The notes below the pieces were generated by a model. That model was not told where the DNA came from and searched no databases. It saw only the letters and a program-made list of their open reading frames with translations. Below are positions 25,993 through 35,935 of a stretch of DNA of 45,577 bases, one piece after another (position 1 is the first letter of the stretch; each line of letters opens with the position of its first letter). The translations under genes and the position numbers were made by a program. The DNA is from Candidatus Nitrosopelagicus sp. Lineage in GTDB: Archaea > Thermoproteota > Nitrososphaeria > Nitrososphaerales > Nitrosopumilaceae. The stretch is from contig JAOMAI010000006.1 in assembly GCA_028344155.1 (NCBI GenBank), positions 1 to 45,577 on the forward strand, written 5' to 3'.

Positions 25993-27435
25993 ATGGGAAA
26001 AGAGATTGGAGTCACTGTAAAGAAATCAGAAGATTTTAGTGAGTGGTATACACAAACGGTCATCAAATCAGAACTTGTAGATTATGCCCCAGTGAAAGGT
26101 TTGATTGTTCTAAGACCAGACGGATATTCGATTTGGGAATCAATAAAATCCTCACTTGATAAAAAATTTGCAGCGACAGGTCATAGAAATGGATTTTTAC
26201 CAACTTTAATTCCTGAATCATTATTAACAAAAGAAAAAGATCATTTTGCAGGATTTAATCCTGAAGTATTTTGGGTAACTAAATCAGGAGAAGGTGAACT
26301 TGGAGATAGATTGGCATTAAGACCAACCTCAGAAACTTTAGCTTATACATTATTTTCAAAATGGATTAGAAGTTGGAGAGATTTACCGTTAAAAATTAAT
26401 TTTTGGAATACAGCATTAAGAGCAGAGATTAAAGCAACAAAACCATTTTTGAGAACATCAGAATTTTTATGGCAAGAAGGACACACAGTCCACACAAACA
26501 GTGATGAAGCACAAAAAGAAGTTATAGATATTTTAGAATTATATAAAGAAACAGTTGAAGAAGAATTAGCAATTCCGGTAATTACTGGAAAAAAATCTGA
26601 AAAAGAAAAATTTGTAGGAGCGGTTTATACTTTTACCATGGAGTCATTAATGCCAGATGGCAAGGCATTGCAGATGGGTACATCACATTTTCTTGGACAA
26701 AATTTCTCAAAACCATTTGAGGTAAAATTTGCAGATAAAGAGAATGTAGAGAGTTATGCATGGCAAACATCGTGGGGGGTTTCATGGAGATTAATTGGCG
26801 GAATGATTATGGTCCATGGAGACGATAAGGGATTGGTCTTACCTCCAAGAGTTGCACCAATTCAGGTAGTCGTAATTCCAATTTATTATTCAGATGAGGA
26901 CAAAGAGAAAATTGAGAAAGTCTCAAAAGAAATTGAAGAGAAACTAAAAAATGCAGAGATTAGAGTGCAAGTTGATAATAGAGAAGAGCTTAAACCAGGT
27001 TTCAAGTTTAATGAATGGGAAATGAAAGGAATCCCATTACGAATTGAAATTGGACCAAAAGATTTAGAAAAAAATCAGGTTACATTTGCTAGAAGACATA
27101 ATCGTCAAAAAGATGATCAAACAATTACAGGTCTTGTAGAAAGAGTAGTTTCAGAATTGGATAAAATTCATAATGATATGTTTTCAGATGCAAAAAAAAT
27201 TCTAGAAGATAGAACTTCAGAAGTCAACACATATGATGAATTTAAAAGTGAACTTGAAAAAGGGCGACTGATTAAAGCACCAATTTGTGATAATCCAAAA
27301 TGTGAAGAAGAGATTAAAGAAGAAACTAGTGCCGATGTGAGAGTAATAACAAGTGATTCGGAGGATACAAGTTCAAAATGCATTAAATGCTCAGATCAGA
27401 GTACTAGTAGACCCCTATTTGCAAGAGGCTACTAA
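25993..27435 (+). CDS. proS: Prolyl-tRNA synthetase
   Basis: MGKEIGVTVKKSEDFSEWYTQTVIKSELVDYAPVKGLIVLRPDGYSIWE...RPTSETLAYTLFSKWIRSWRDLPLKINFWNTALRAEIKATKPFLRTSEFLWQEGHTVH. Confidence 0.96.
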   Translation: MGKEIGVTVKKSEDFSEWYTQTVIKSELVDYAPVKGLIVLRPDGYSIWESIKSSLDKKFAATGHRNGFLPTLIPESLLTKEKDHFAGFNPEVFWVTKSGEGELGDRLALRPTSETLAYTLFSKWIRSWRDLPLKINFWNTALRAEIKATKPFLRTSEFLWQEGHTVHTNSDEAQKEVIDILELYKETVEEELAIPVITGKKSEKEKFVGAVYTFTMESLMPDGKALQMGTSHFLGQNFSKPFEVKFADKENVESYAWQTSWGVSWRLIGGMIMVHGDDKGLVLPPRVAPIQVVVIPIYYSDEDKEKIEKVSKEIEEKLKNAEIRVQVDNREELKPGFKFNEWEMKGIPLRIEIGPKDLEKNQVTFARRHNRQKDDQTITGLVERVVSELDKIHNDMFSDAKKILEDRTSEVNTYDEFKSELEKGRLIKAPICDNPKCEEEIKEETSADVRVITSDSEDTSSKCIKCSDQSTSRPLFARGY

Positions 27436-27506
27436 GAATTCATTTCAACATAAATTCAATTTTCATACAGATCAGATATCTATAACTGAAAATCTAGTTA
27501 AATAGA

Positions 27507-27719
27507 ATGCAAGAAAAAAAGAAAAGGGAATTACCAGTTCTTGATTCCACAGAAATGCCAGAGTCACTTGATTGTACAACGTGTTTGTTACCTATGCAAT
27601 ATCAAAAAAAGGAAGAAGGGAAATTTGTGTGGCAGTGTTTTAGATGTGGAAAAAAATATTTTGTGTATACTGAAGATGGAAAAACCACTATTGAAGAAAC
27701 ATGGGGACCGCCAAGATAA
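27507..27719 (+). CDS. Small zinc-ribbon-like protein
   Basis: MQEKKKRELPVLDSTEMPESLDCTTCLLPMQYQKKEEGKFVWQCFRCGKKYFVYTEDGKTTIEETWGPPR; CxxC...CxxC. Confidence 0.75.
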   Translation: MQEKKKRELPVLDSTEMPESLDCTTCLLPMQYQKKEEGKFVWQCFRCGKKYFVYTEDGKTTIEETWGPPR

Positions 27720-27749
27720 CTTCATGTATAGTAAAAATAATGATAATTC

Positions 27750-28136
27750 ATGAGAGAATCAGAAACTTTTGGTTCAGAGAAGGGTTCAGGAGAAGAACTT
27801 GTACAGTGGCTTAATGATGAAGCAATAAAACGAAAAATGAAGTTTGAAGCAAGATTGTATGATTATATGATTAAAACAGAAAATTTTGGTACATTTGAGA
27901 TGTTTTCATGGATGGGAGATGTAAAAACAGCAAGAAGTTTAATCGTTAAAGCAAGTAAAAAATTTAGAGTTAAAGTCATAGAAGGAGGGTACAAGGCTAA
28001 AGAGAAAGTGTACAGTACAAAAAAAGCAGATTTTGCAATGGTTAGGAAAGGAGATAGAATCATCGGTCATTTGAAATTTACAGCACCTAGAATTGGAAAA
28101 GGTGATTGGGAATTAGTAGAGGAAGAAAGAAGATGA
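27750..28136 (+). CDS. Conserved-looking hypothetical protein, 128 aa
   Basis: Complete ORF; stop overlaps ATG of next gene (ATGA). Confidence 0.75.
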   Translation: MRESETFGSEKGSGEELVQWLNDEAIKRKMKFEARLYDYMIKTENFGTFEMFSWMGDVKTARSLIVKASKKFRVKVIEGGYKAKEKVYSTKKADFAMVRKGDRIIGHLKFTAPRIGKGDWELVEEERR

Positions 28137-29011
28137 TAAAAATCGGTATTGTCGGAACTGGTATTTTAGGGGAGGCAGTAGGATTACATCTACTGAATGT
28201 CGGATATGAAGTTACAGTTTTTAATAGAACAAAAAATAAAACTGAAAAGCTTGAAGTTAAAGGTGCAAAAGTGGCAGATTCTCCAAAACAAGTTGCAGAA
28301 AATTCTGAATTAATAATCACAGTGGTTAAAGATGCAGAAGCAGTAAACGATGTGATTTTTGGAAACTCTGGAATAATTTTTGGAAAACATGAGGAGATGT
28401 GTATTGCAGATATGAGTACAGTTAACCCAAACGCTACAAAAGAAATTTCACAAAAAGTGAATTCAGAAGGAGTGGATTATATAGAAATTCCAGTCATGGG
28501 AGGTCCAAATTTAGCAATTGATGGAAAACTTCTAGTCATGGCATCAGGTAGAGAAGAATCTTTTGAAAGGTATAAGTCAGTTCTAGAGAAAATTGGTGAA
28601 CAGACATTTTACTTGGGAAACACTGGGTCTGCACATTCAATAAAACTAGCAATGAATTTACAAATCGCAATGGTTGCATTATCACTTTCAGAAGGGATTA
28701 CATTAACAAAAAATGCAGGTTTGGACCCAGAGATATTTCTCAAGGTACTAAATTCAACTGGTTTTAAAACAACGATGAGTCAAAACAAGGCATACAAAAT
28801 GATTAAAGACAGTTATACGGCTACATTCACTCTTGCAAATCTAAAAAAAGATTTGGATACAGTAAATGATACTGCAGTTTCAGCTAATACAGAATTACCT
28901 ATGGCACAACTCGCAAGAAAGATTTACTCAAATGCAATTGATGAAGGATTCGCTAATATCGATTATACAGGAATTATAGCATATATCAAGAATTTGTCAA
29001 AGGAAAATTAA
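28133..29011 (+). CDS. 3-hydroxyisobutyrate dehydrogenase / beta-hydroxyacid dehydrogenase family
   Basis: MIKIGIVGTGILGEAVGLHLLNVGYEVTVFNRTKNKTEKL, IEIPVMGGPNLAIDGKLLVMASG, GSAHSIKLAMNLQIA. Confidence 0.9.
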   Translation: MIKIGIVGTGILGEAVGLHLLNVGYEVTVFNRTKNKTEKLEVKGAKVADSPKQVAENSELIITVVKDAEAVNDVIFGNSGIIFGKHEEMCIADMSTVNPNATKEISQKVNSEGVDYIEIPVMGGPNLAIDGKLLVMASGREESFERYKSVLEKIGEQTFYLGNTGSAHSIKLAMNLQIAMVALSLSEGITLTKNAGLDPEIFLKVLNSTGFKTTMSQNKAYKMIKDSYTATFTLANLKKDLDTVNDTAVSANTELPMAQLARKIYSNAIDEGFANIDYTGIIAYIKNLSKEN

Positions 29012-32000
29012 TTTTCGTTTGATATTGATGAGAGTAGTCTCTTGTCTTTATATTTTACAACATGAGATACCCCATGTTTTGGAAATACACCATAAATTAG
29101 ACGTGCCTTTTCTACAACAGAATCTTTGAGAGAAACCATAATGAATTGACTGCCTTCAGATCGTTCTTTAATTATATTAGATAATTTTTCTGTATTCGGT
29201 GCATCAAGATGTGCATCAACTTCATCAAATAGATAGAATGGTGATGGATTTAGTTTTTGAAGTGCCAATACAAAGACGGTTGCAGCAAGAGTTTTTTCAC
29301 CACCACTAATTGATGTTGATTCTCTTTTTGGTTTTCCAGGGAATTGAATTAAATAATTTAATCCAGAATTAAATATGTCATCTTCATTTTCAAGTTCTAA
29401 CCAAGCACTACCACCAGTCATTTTTGAGAATGCATCTCTTACTTGAGTATCAACAGTATCAAATGCATCAAGGAATGTTTGTCTCTTATCTTTTTCTACA
29501 GATTCAATAAATCCAACTATAGTGTTACGTTCTTTTTCAAGCATATTCTTTTTAGAGGAGGATGATTTGTATCCATTTGAAATTTCTACATATTGCAATG
29601 GTGCACCAGCATTAAGAGAATTTTTTATACGATTTTGTTCAGATTCGAGAGATGAGATGGTAGATTCAACATCAAATACTTCTATAGTATTATCAAACCC
29701 AAATGTGGCAAGAAGTGAGGTTATTTTAGATTCTTTTTGACGTAAGTCACTAAGATCACGATTTAATGCATCAGTATTTCTTTCACGTGAAGTAATTTCT
29801 TTTGTTGAATCGCGTTCTTTAGAGTTTAAATTCTCAAGACTGCTATCAAATTCAGACATTTTTTCTACTGAAGTACCAGAAGTTGAAATAAGTTTTTGCT
29901 CTTCATCACGTAATGTGACAAGTGCAGATTCGGCTGTTTCATTATCTTTTGTTGCACGACGTATTTCAACTTCTAAATGATATTTTTCTTGACTCATTGT
30001 TGAACAAGTATGTTGGAGATTTTTCTTTTCGGCAGTAATTTTTGTATCATGAGCCATCAATTCAGCAAGATGAGATTGTTTTTGTTTAAGTTCACTGTGT
30101 ATGGGTGCTAATTTTTTATCTTGTTCGACTATTTCTTCATTAACAAGAGTAAGTTCATTTGCAATTCTATCCATTTGAGGTTCTGCATAATTATCTCTAA
30201 CAAGTTTGATTTGAGATTGCAGAGATTCCAAATGAGATTTACGATTAATTAATTCTCGCGAAAATCTTTCTTGTGTTCTTTTTAATTGATTGATTCGTGA
30301 TTCAAAAGATTTTTTGTTATTTGATATTTGAGATATTCTAGATTTTAGTTCAGAGAGGCTATTGATGGTTGTTGTCATTCCAACTTCAGATAAAGACAGT
30401 CTTTTTTCATAATTTTTTACAAGTAAATCCAGTTTTTTCGCACGATTTTTCTTTTTTGTGACTGTTTGTCTTAGTGCAGCAATCATTTGTTGAAGTCCTT
30501 CAACAGAATCACTCATGTTGATAATTTTAGTTAATTTTGAGATTTTTGAATTATTGTCAATAGTGACAGATGTTGTTTTTGCTTCAAAATATTCACCAGA
30601 TATGGTAATTGTTTTGAAACCAGATTTTGATAATTGAATAGCAATATTTCGTGATTCAACCAATACCACATTTCCAAAAAGGAAATTTTTGAGTGGTAAA
30701 AATTTTTGTTCACATTTAACATAATCAGACAATATACCTAAAACACCATTTTGTTTTGGATATTCAATTTTTACTTCAGGGATTGATTCTAACGGAATGA
30801 TTTTGAGTTTTGGTAGTTTTTTATCTGTAACAAATTCAGCAAGAGAAATAAGAGATTCAAAATCTTTTACAACCACAGCTTTTATCCAATTAGAACAAAC
30901 TGCAAGTGACGCACGCTCATACTTTTTATCCCAAGAAAGAATTTCATAGACTAAACCTTTTATTCCAAAATCTTGTGTACTATGTTTGAGTTTTGATATT
31001 GAATAGTCTTCATGCATTATGCCTTTAGCAAATTTAATTTTTGTTTCATATTTGTTTGCACCTTTAGATGATGCATCTATTAATTCAGATAGTTCATGAA
31101 TATCACTTTCAGATCTTGTTTTATCATCAGTGAATTTTTTTATTCTTAAATTAATTTCAGAAATAGAAGCCTTATGATTTTCAATTATACGTTCAAGTTT
31201 TATTTTTTGTTTATCTAATGTTTCAAGACTTTGTAAAAGTGAATCAAATTTTTCCTGATTAGATAAAACTTTTTCAGTTGCATTTGTAGATGCAGATTCA
31301 AATTCTCCAACTGCTAATTTTGTATTTGTTATTTTATCAGTTAAGCGTTGAATTTTTTGATCAACATCACGTTTTTGAGTTATCACTTGAGATTGTTTTC
31401 GTAATGCATCAGTTTTTTGAATTCGGAGAGTATTTGTTTTCTCATCAAAGGATTTTTCAGTTTCACGAAGATTGTTTATTTTACTCTTAAAGTATGACAC
31501 TTGAGATTCAGAAAATGATTTTTGAATTTGTAAATTATCAAGATTTTTTTTATGATTTGGAAGGTTAGTGTTAATTTCAGTTAGACGATTAGTACTTGTT
31601 TTAACCAGACTATCTGCTTCATCAAATTTTCGTCTTTCATAACTTAATTTTGTCTCTATTTCGGATTTTGATTTATTATATGCATTAACTTCATCCATAA
31701 ATTCAGTTTTTTGTTTTCTAATCTCTGCAGCATCCTTTCTAAGGCTAGCCCGTTCTTCTTCTAGATGTTTTATTTCAGAATTTAAGGAATTTAGAGTCTT
31801 ATCTTTGGATATTTTTTCAGATTGAATTGTTTTGAGGTTTGTTGCTGCAGATATTGCACGATAACGATTTAATTCACGCTCAAGAAGGTCGTATCGAAGT
31901 TTTTTATTTCGTTCTTCTTCTAATTCATCAATTCTTTTCTTAACTTCACCCATCTTAGCCATTGCAATCTCTAGTTTATGATCTGCATCTGTCAATTGTT

Positions 32001-32544
32001 TTTCTGCCTCCTTTTTCTTTTCATCAAAAGCAGAAAGCCCAATTAAATCCTCTATGACAATTCTTTTTTCTTCAGAAGTCATTTCGGAGATTCTAGTAAC
32101 AGTTCCTTGTTGAACGTTATTGATTTGATTAAGACCCGCATTTGCAATTTCCATAAGATCTAAAATTTTTGAGCGTATGACCTTCTTTTTATTTAGATAG
32201 TAAATGTTGTCACCTTTTTCATTCATTTCTCTTGTGATTGTGACAATATCAGAATCAACAGGAATTTTTCTATCAAGATTATCAAAATGTACACTAGTTC
32301 TAGCCATTTTAGGTCCACGTCTTGTTGAACCTTCAACATCATGCATGAGACCACGTAAATTTGGTGCACGCATTATTTTTGCTCTATTTTCACCAAGTGC
32401 AAAAGTAATTGCGTCTAAGATGTTACTTTTACCAGATCCATTAGGTCCAGAAATTGATACCAAACCAGGTTCAAAGTCTACGATCGTATTTTTAAATCCA
32501 AACGATTTGAAACCAAAGATCTCAACTTTTTTTACATGAACCAT
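29008..32544 (-). CDS. smc: Chromosome segregation protein SMC
   Basis: VKKVEIFGFKSFGFKNTIVDFEPGLVSISGPNGSGKSNILDAITFALG, coiled coils, hinge, ISGGEKTLAATVFVLALQKLNPSPFYLFDEVDAHLDAPN. Confidence 0.97.
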   Translation of the reverse strand: MVHVKKVEIFGFKSFGFKNTIVDFEPGLVSISGPNGSGKSNILDAITFALGENRAKIMRAPNLRGLMHDVEGSTRRGPKMARTSVHFDNLDRKIPVDSDIVTITREMNEKGDNIYYLNKKKVIRSKILDLMEIANAGLNQINNVQQGTVTRISEMTSEEKRIVIEDLIGLSAFDEKKKEAEKQLTDADHKLEIAMAKMGEVKKRIDELEEERNKKLRYDLLERELNRYRAISAATNLKTIQSEKISKDKTLNSLNSEIKHLEEERASLRKDAAEIRKQKTEFMDEVNAYNKSKSEIETKLSYERRKFDEADSLVKTSTNRLTEINTNLPNHKKNLDNLQIQKSFSESQVSYFKSKINNLRETEKSFDEKTNTLRIQKTDALRKQSQVITQKRDVDQKIQRLTDKITNTKLAVGEFESASTNATEKVLSNQEKFDSLLQSLETLDKQKIKLERIIENHKASISEINLRIKKFTDDKTRSESDIHELSELIDASSKGANKYETKIKFAKGIMHEDYSISKLKHSTQDFGIKGLVYEILSWDKKYERASLAVCSNWIKAVVVKDFESLISLAEFVTDKKLPKLKIIPLESIPEVKIEYPKQNGVLGILSDYVKCEQKFLPLKNFLFGNVVLVESRNIAIQLSKSGFKTITISGEYFEAKTTSVTIDNNSKISKLTKIINMSDSVEGLQQMIAALRQTVTKKKNRAKKLDLLVKNYEKRLSLSEVGMTTTINSLSELKSRISQISNNKKSFESRINQLKRTQERFSRELINRKSHLESLQSQIKLVRDNYAEPQMDRIANELTLVNEEIVEQDKKLAPIHSELKQKQSHLAELMAHDTKITAEKKNLQHTCSTMSQEKYHLEVEIRRATKDNETAESALVTLRDEEQKLISTSGTSVEKMSEFDSSLENLNSKERDSTKEITSRERNTDALNRDLSDLRQKESKITSLLATFGFDNTIEVFDVESTISSLESEQNRIKNSLNAGAPLQYVEISNGYKSSSSKKNMLEKERNTIVGFIESVEKDKRQTFLDAFDTVDTQVRDAFSKMTGGSAWLELENEDDIFNSGLNYLIQFPGKPKRESTSISGGEKTLAATVFVLALQKLNPSPFYLFDEVDAHLDAPNTEKLSNIIKERSEGSQFIMVSLKDSVVEKARLIYGVFPKHGVSHVVKYKDKRLLSSISNEN

Positions 32545-32640
32545 TGTAAATCATAGCATACAGAGTTGCATAATTAACATGAACAAGTAATTTTGACTTT
32601 GGTAACAAACTTTGTAGTGTTATGAATAAGATTAGAGCGG

Positions 32641-33735
32641 TTATTCGCCTTTTACAAAATTTTCAATTTCAGTTTTTGCAATAGGATCAGTCATTTGTTG
32701 TATTGGATGTTTCATTAGATATGCAGACGCAGGAATGATTGGACCACCCAAACCACGATCAAGTGCAATTTTTGCAAGTCTTATAGCATCAATAACTATT
32801 CCAGCAGAATTTGCCTTGTCATCTACTTCTAGACGAACTTCCATATTATACGGAATATTTGCCCATTGCCTACCTTCAATCCTCATAAACATGAGTTTTG
32901 TATTGCCTAAGAAAGGAATGAAATCTGAAGGTCCAACATAGATATTATCATCATCCAATCTGTCGGTCAGTTGACTTTGAACACTCTCAGTTTTTGATAT
33001 TTTTTTACTAATAAGACGTTCTTGCTCTTTCATGTTTAGAAAATCTGTATTTCCACCGACGTTAATCTGATAAGTTTTTTCTATCTTTGTTCCACGTTCA
33101 TCACATAATCGTGCAAGTGTCCTATGAACAATAGTTGCTCCAACTTGACCTTTAATATCATCACCAATAATTGGGATATTCTTATCAGTGAACTTTTGTG
33201 CCCATTCTTTATCAGATGCGATAAATGCAGGCATGCAATTAACAAATGCTGTATGTGTGTCCAAACATACTTGAGCCCAAAATTGAGTTGCCTTTTCAGA
33301 GCCTACAGGCAAATATGAGACTATAATTTCAACACCAGTTTCTTTCAATACTTTGATTATTTCTTCACGTAACTCAGATTCAGATTTTCCACTTTCAATT
33401 GGTTTTACCTTATTTTCCACCCATATTCCAACGCCATCAAGAGCAGGACTTTCATAGACATTTCCATTTGCCTTAGGCATGTCATTCTTATCAATCCAAT
33501 TTACCATATTTGGCAATTCATAAATTGCATCATTGATTGGCTTTCCTACTTTATTGGCACCAACATCAAATCCAGCGACAAATTCAATGTCATGAATAGT
33601 ATAATCACGTAAATTTTCATGTATTATGCCAGTAACTTTCTGGGAAGGGTTCTTTGAATAATACTCAATTCCTTGTATAAGTCCAGAAAAACAGTTTCCT
33701 AAACCAACTAATGCGACTTTAATTTTTTCGGGCAT
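32641..33735 (-). CDS. Inositol-3-phosphate synthase family
   Basis: KIKVALVGLGNCFSGLIQGIEYY, GDDIKGQVGATIVHRTLARL, INVGGNTDFLNM, SAYLMKHP. Confidence 0.9.
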   Translation of the reverse strand: MPEKIKVALVGLGNCFSGLIQGIEYYSKNPSQKVTGIIHENLRDYTIHDIEFVAGFDVGANKVGKPINDAIYELPNMVNWIDKNDMPKANGNVYESPALDGVGIWVENKVKPIESGKSESELREEIIKVLKETGVEIIVSYLPVGSEKATQFWAQVCLDTHTAFVNCMPAFIASDKEWAQKFTDKNIPIIGDDIKGQVGATIVHRTLARLCDERGTKIEKTYQINVGGNTDFLNMKEQERLISKKISKTESVQSQLTDRLDDDNIYVGPSDFIPFLGNTKLMFMRIEGRQWANIPYNMEVRLEVDDKANSAGIVIDAIRLAKIALDRGLGGPIIPASAYLMKHPIQQMTDPIAKTEIENFVKGE

Positions 33736-33803
33736 TCGTCAAATTGTGAATTACTTACAGTTTAAAGTTTTCCTAGAAAGATAAATTATTTTAGATGTAG
33801 TAT

Positions 33804-34526
33804 ATGGAGTATAGTATGACTAATGATATAGAAATTAAAGAGATCGTGCCAATAAATTTGGAAGGAGGCATACTAGTTAATGGATTCCCATCTTCTGGAA
33901 TCACAAGCGCTATAGCTACAGAATCTTTGATTAATACGTCAAATTTTGAGTTACAGGCAAATATTGATTCAGACAAATTTCCACCAATTAGTATTATAAA
34001 AAATGGAATGCCAAATTATGCAACAAGAATATTTGTGAATAAGGATCTAAAAGTTGGAATATTTTCATCTTTTCTTACTCTTGATGTAACAATGCATAGA
34101 ACTGCTGCAAGAATGATGTTAGATTGGGCTGAAGAAAAAAAATGTTCAACGATTGTTAGTAGTATCACAGTCAAAGGATCAAATGATTTAGATGTATTTG
34201 GAGTTGCATCGACAGGAAATGCAAGAGGAAAACTTGTTGAAAGTGGAATTACAATGGTAGATCATGCAACAATTCCAGGAATATCAGGAATATTATTGAA
34301 TGAAGGTGCAACACGAGGATTAGATGTTATCGTATTGTTAGTAAGTTCAAATAAAGAGATCCCAGATTTCAAGGCTACAGCAAATTTATGTGAAACATTT
34401 TCCAAAATTATTCCGGGAATATCTTGTAATTTAACGAAACTAGAAAATGAATCAAAAATTATTGAAGAGCAACTACAACAAGCAACACAAAATACAAAAG
34501 ATTTAGGCGACCATATCTATCGTTAA
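33804..34526 (+). CDS. PAC2-family (proteasome assembly chaperone-like) protein
   Basis: GGILVNGFPSSGITSAIATESLINTSNFELQANIDSDKFPPISIIKNGMPNYATRIFVN. Confidence 0.85.
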   Translation: MEYSMTNDIEIKEIVPINLEGGILVNGFPSSGITSAIATESLINTSNFELQANIDSDKFPPISIIKNGMPNYATRIFVNKDLKVGIFSSFLTLDVTMHRTAARMMLDWAEEKKCSTIVSSITVKGSNDLDVFGVASTGNARGKLVESGITMVDHATIPGISGILLNEGATRGLDVIVLLVSSNKEIPDFKATANLCETFSKIIPGISCNLTKLENESKIIEEQLQQATQNTKDLGDHIYR

Positions 34527-34550
34527 TATCTACAATAGATTCAATTTAAC

Positions 34551-35165
34551 ATGCAAGAGATATTTGGTTTTTTAGGATTAGTGATAGTAGTTTCTGCATC
34601 AGGTGTAATGTCGCCAGGTCCATTATTTGCAGCAAATGTGATGTATGGATTACGTGAAGGAAAAATTTCAGGAATAAAAATGGCGGTAGGACATACCGTT
34701 GTAGAATTTCCGTTGATACTTTTGTTAGGAATAGGATTTTTTTCTATTGAAAGTATTCCAGAGATTAGAACTGTAATTACAATATTAGGAGCCATAGGAT
34801 TATTTGGATTTGCTTTGTTGCAAATCAGAGCTGTAACAAAACCAAAATTTAGTTTAGAAACGAAGTCAAGTCAAGGACCATTTGTAACAGGAATTCTTCT
34901 TAGTGCATTAAATCCATTTTTTATTATATGGTGGTTAACAATTGGTCTAATACTAATTTCAGAATCAATTCAAATTTTTGGAATTATTGGAATTGTAGTT
35001 CTATTTTTATTTCATATTTGGATGGATTATGCTTGGTTATTTACTATTGCAGCCTTTTCTTCAAGAGCAAAAAATTATCTCTCAAAAAGAAATTTCAAGA
35101 TAATCATCATAGGATTAAGTGTAGTTTTAGTCTATTTTGGAATAGAATTTCTATTCAAATTATGA
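34551..35165 (+). CDS. LysE/RhtB-family transporter
   Basis: GLVIVVSASGVMSPGPLFAANVMYGLREGKISGIKMAVGHTVVEFPLILLLGIG; multiple TM. Confidence 0.88.
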   Translation: MQEIFGFLGLVIVVSASGVMSPGPLFAANVMYGLREGKISGIKMAVGHTVVEFPLILLLGIGFFSIESIPEIRTVITILGAIGLFGFALLQIRAVTKPKFSLETKSSQGPFVTGILLSALNPFFIIWWLTIGLILISESIQIFGIIGIVVLFLFHIWMDYAWLFTIAAFSSRAKNYLSKRNFKIIIIGLSVVLVYFGIEFLFKL

Positions 35166-35168
35166 TGA

Positions 35169-35597
35169 TTATTTTGAGATATCAATCTCAATTGTAGAAA
35201 CATTACGAGTTTTCCCATCTCTAGATTCTAATGCATCGGAGGATATCCTTACATCAGATATTCTATATCCAATAGAATGCATACGTTTCATAATGAATTG
35301 TGATACATCTACAGCCTGAGTAATACGTTGACCTCTCGCCTTAATTGTTACAGTAGGTAAAGTCGATAATTGTGTTAATGTTGAATTTACATATGTGACC
35401 AAAGGTTTTACTCCTACCAAAATTAATTTTCGTGTCGGTTTTTGTTCTGGACTAAATGGTTTTTTTGAAGATTTTGTTTCAGGTTCTGGTGTGCTTGTAG
35501 GTTCTGGTGTGCTTGTAGGTTCTGGTGTGCTTGTAGGTTTTTTTGTATCTTCTAATATTTCATCAAGTATATCAGATGCATCAGAATTTGAACTCAT
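35169..35597 (-). CDS. Alba-family nucleic-acid-binding protein with low-complexity N-terminal extension
   Basis: RKLILVGVKPLVTYVNSTLTQLSTLPTVTIKARGQRITQAVDVSQFIMKRMHSIGYRISDVRISSDALESRDGKTRNVSTIEIDISK. Confidence 0.85.
   Translation of the reverse strand: MSSNSDASDILDEILEDTKKPTSTPEPTSTPEPTSTPEPETKSSKKPFSPEQKPTRKLILVGVKPLVTYVNSTLTQLSTLPTVTIKARGQRITQAVDVSQFIMKRMHSIGYRISDVRISSDALESRDGKTRNVSTIEIDISK
35482..35535 (-). repeat. 18-bp minisatellite x3 encoding (PTSTPE)n in the Alba-like protein
   Basis: ggttctggtgtgcttgta at 35482, 35500 and 35518, perfectly repeated. Confidence 0.95.
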
Positions 35598-35615
35598 TAA
35601 TACAATAAGACAAGT

Positions 35616-35864
35616 TTATTGTTTTTTAAGCTTCTCATTTTCAATATAGGATTCAAGTATAGAATGTACATCTTCATCTTTTGAAGATTTGATTTTATCT
35701 ACCAACTCCTTTTCTTCAATTTCAAAACAATTCAAAAATTCCTGATGATCCTTAAAGACTAGAATCACTTTATCCTTGAAAATACAATGATAGAATTTTT
35801 CATTTTCCATGATTTCAGGATTTACCTTAACACCATCATCATTCACTTCAATTGCCGAATCCAT
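35616..35864 (-). CDS. Hypothetical protein, 82 aa
   Basis: MDSAIEVNDDGVKVNPEIMENEKFYHCIFKDKVILVFKDHQEFLNCFEIEEKELVDKIKSSKDEDVHSILESYIENEKLKKQ. Confidence 0.7.
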   Translation of the reverse strand: MDSAIEVNDDGVKVNPEIMENEKFYHCIFKDKVILVFKDHQEFLNCFEIEEKELVDKIKSSKDEDVHSILESYIENEKLKKQ

Positions 35865-35935
35865 TAAAGATACTTAGTTCAGATTCAGATATAAAATTAC
35901 GTAATTGTAATAAGAATTGAATTTTTAAACACATT

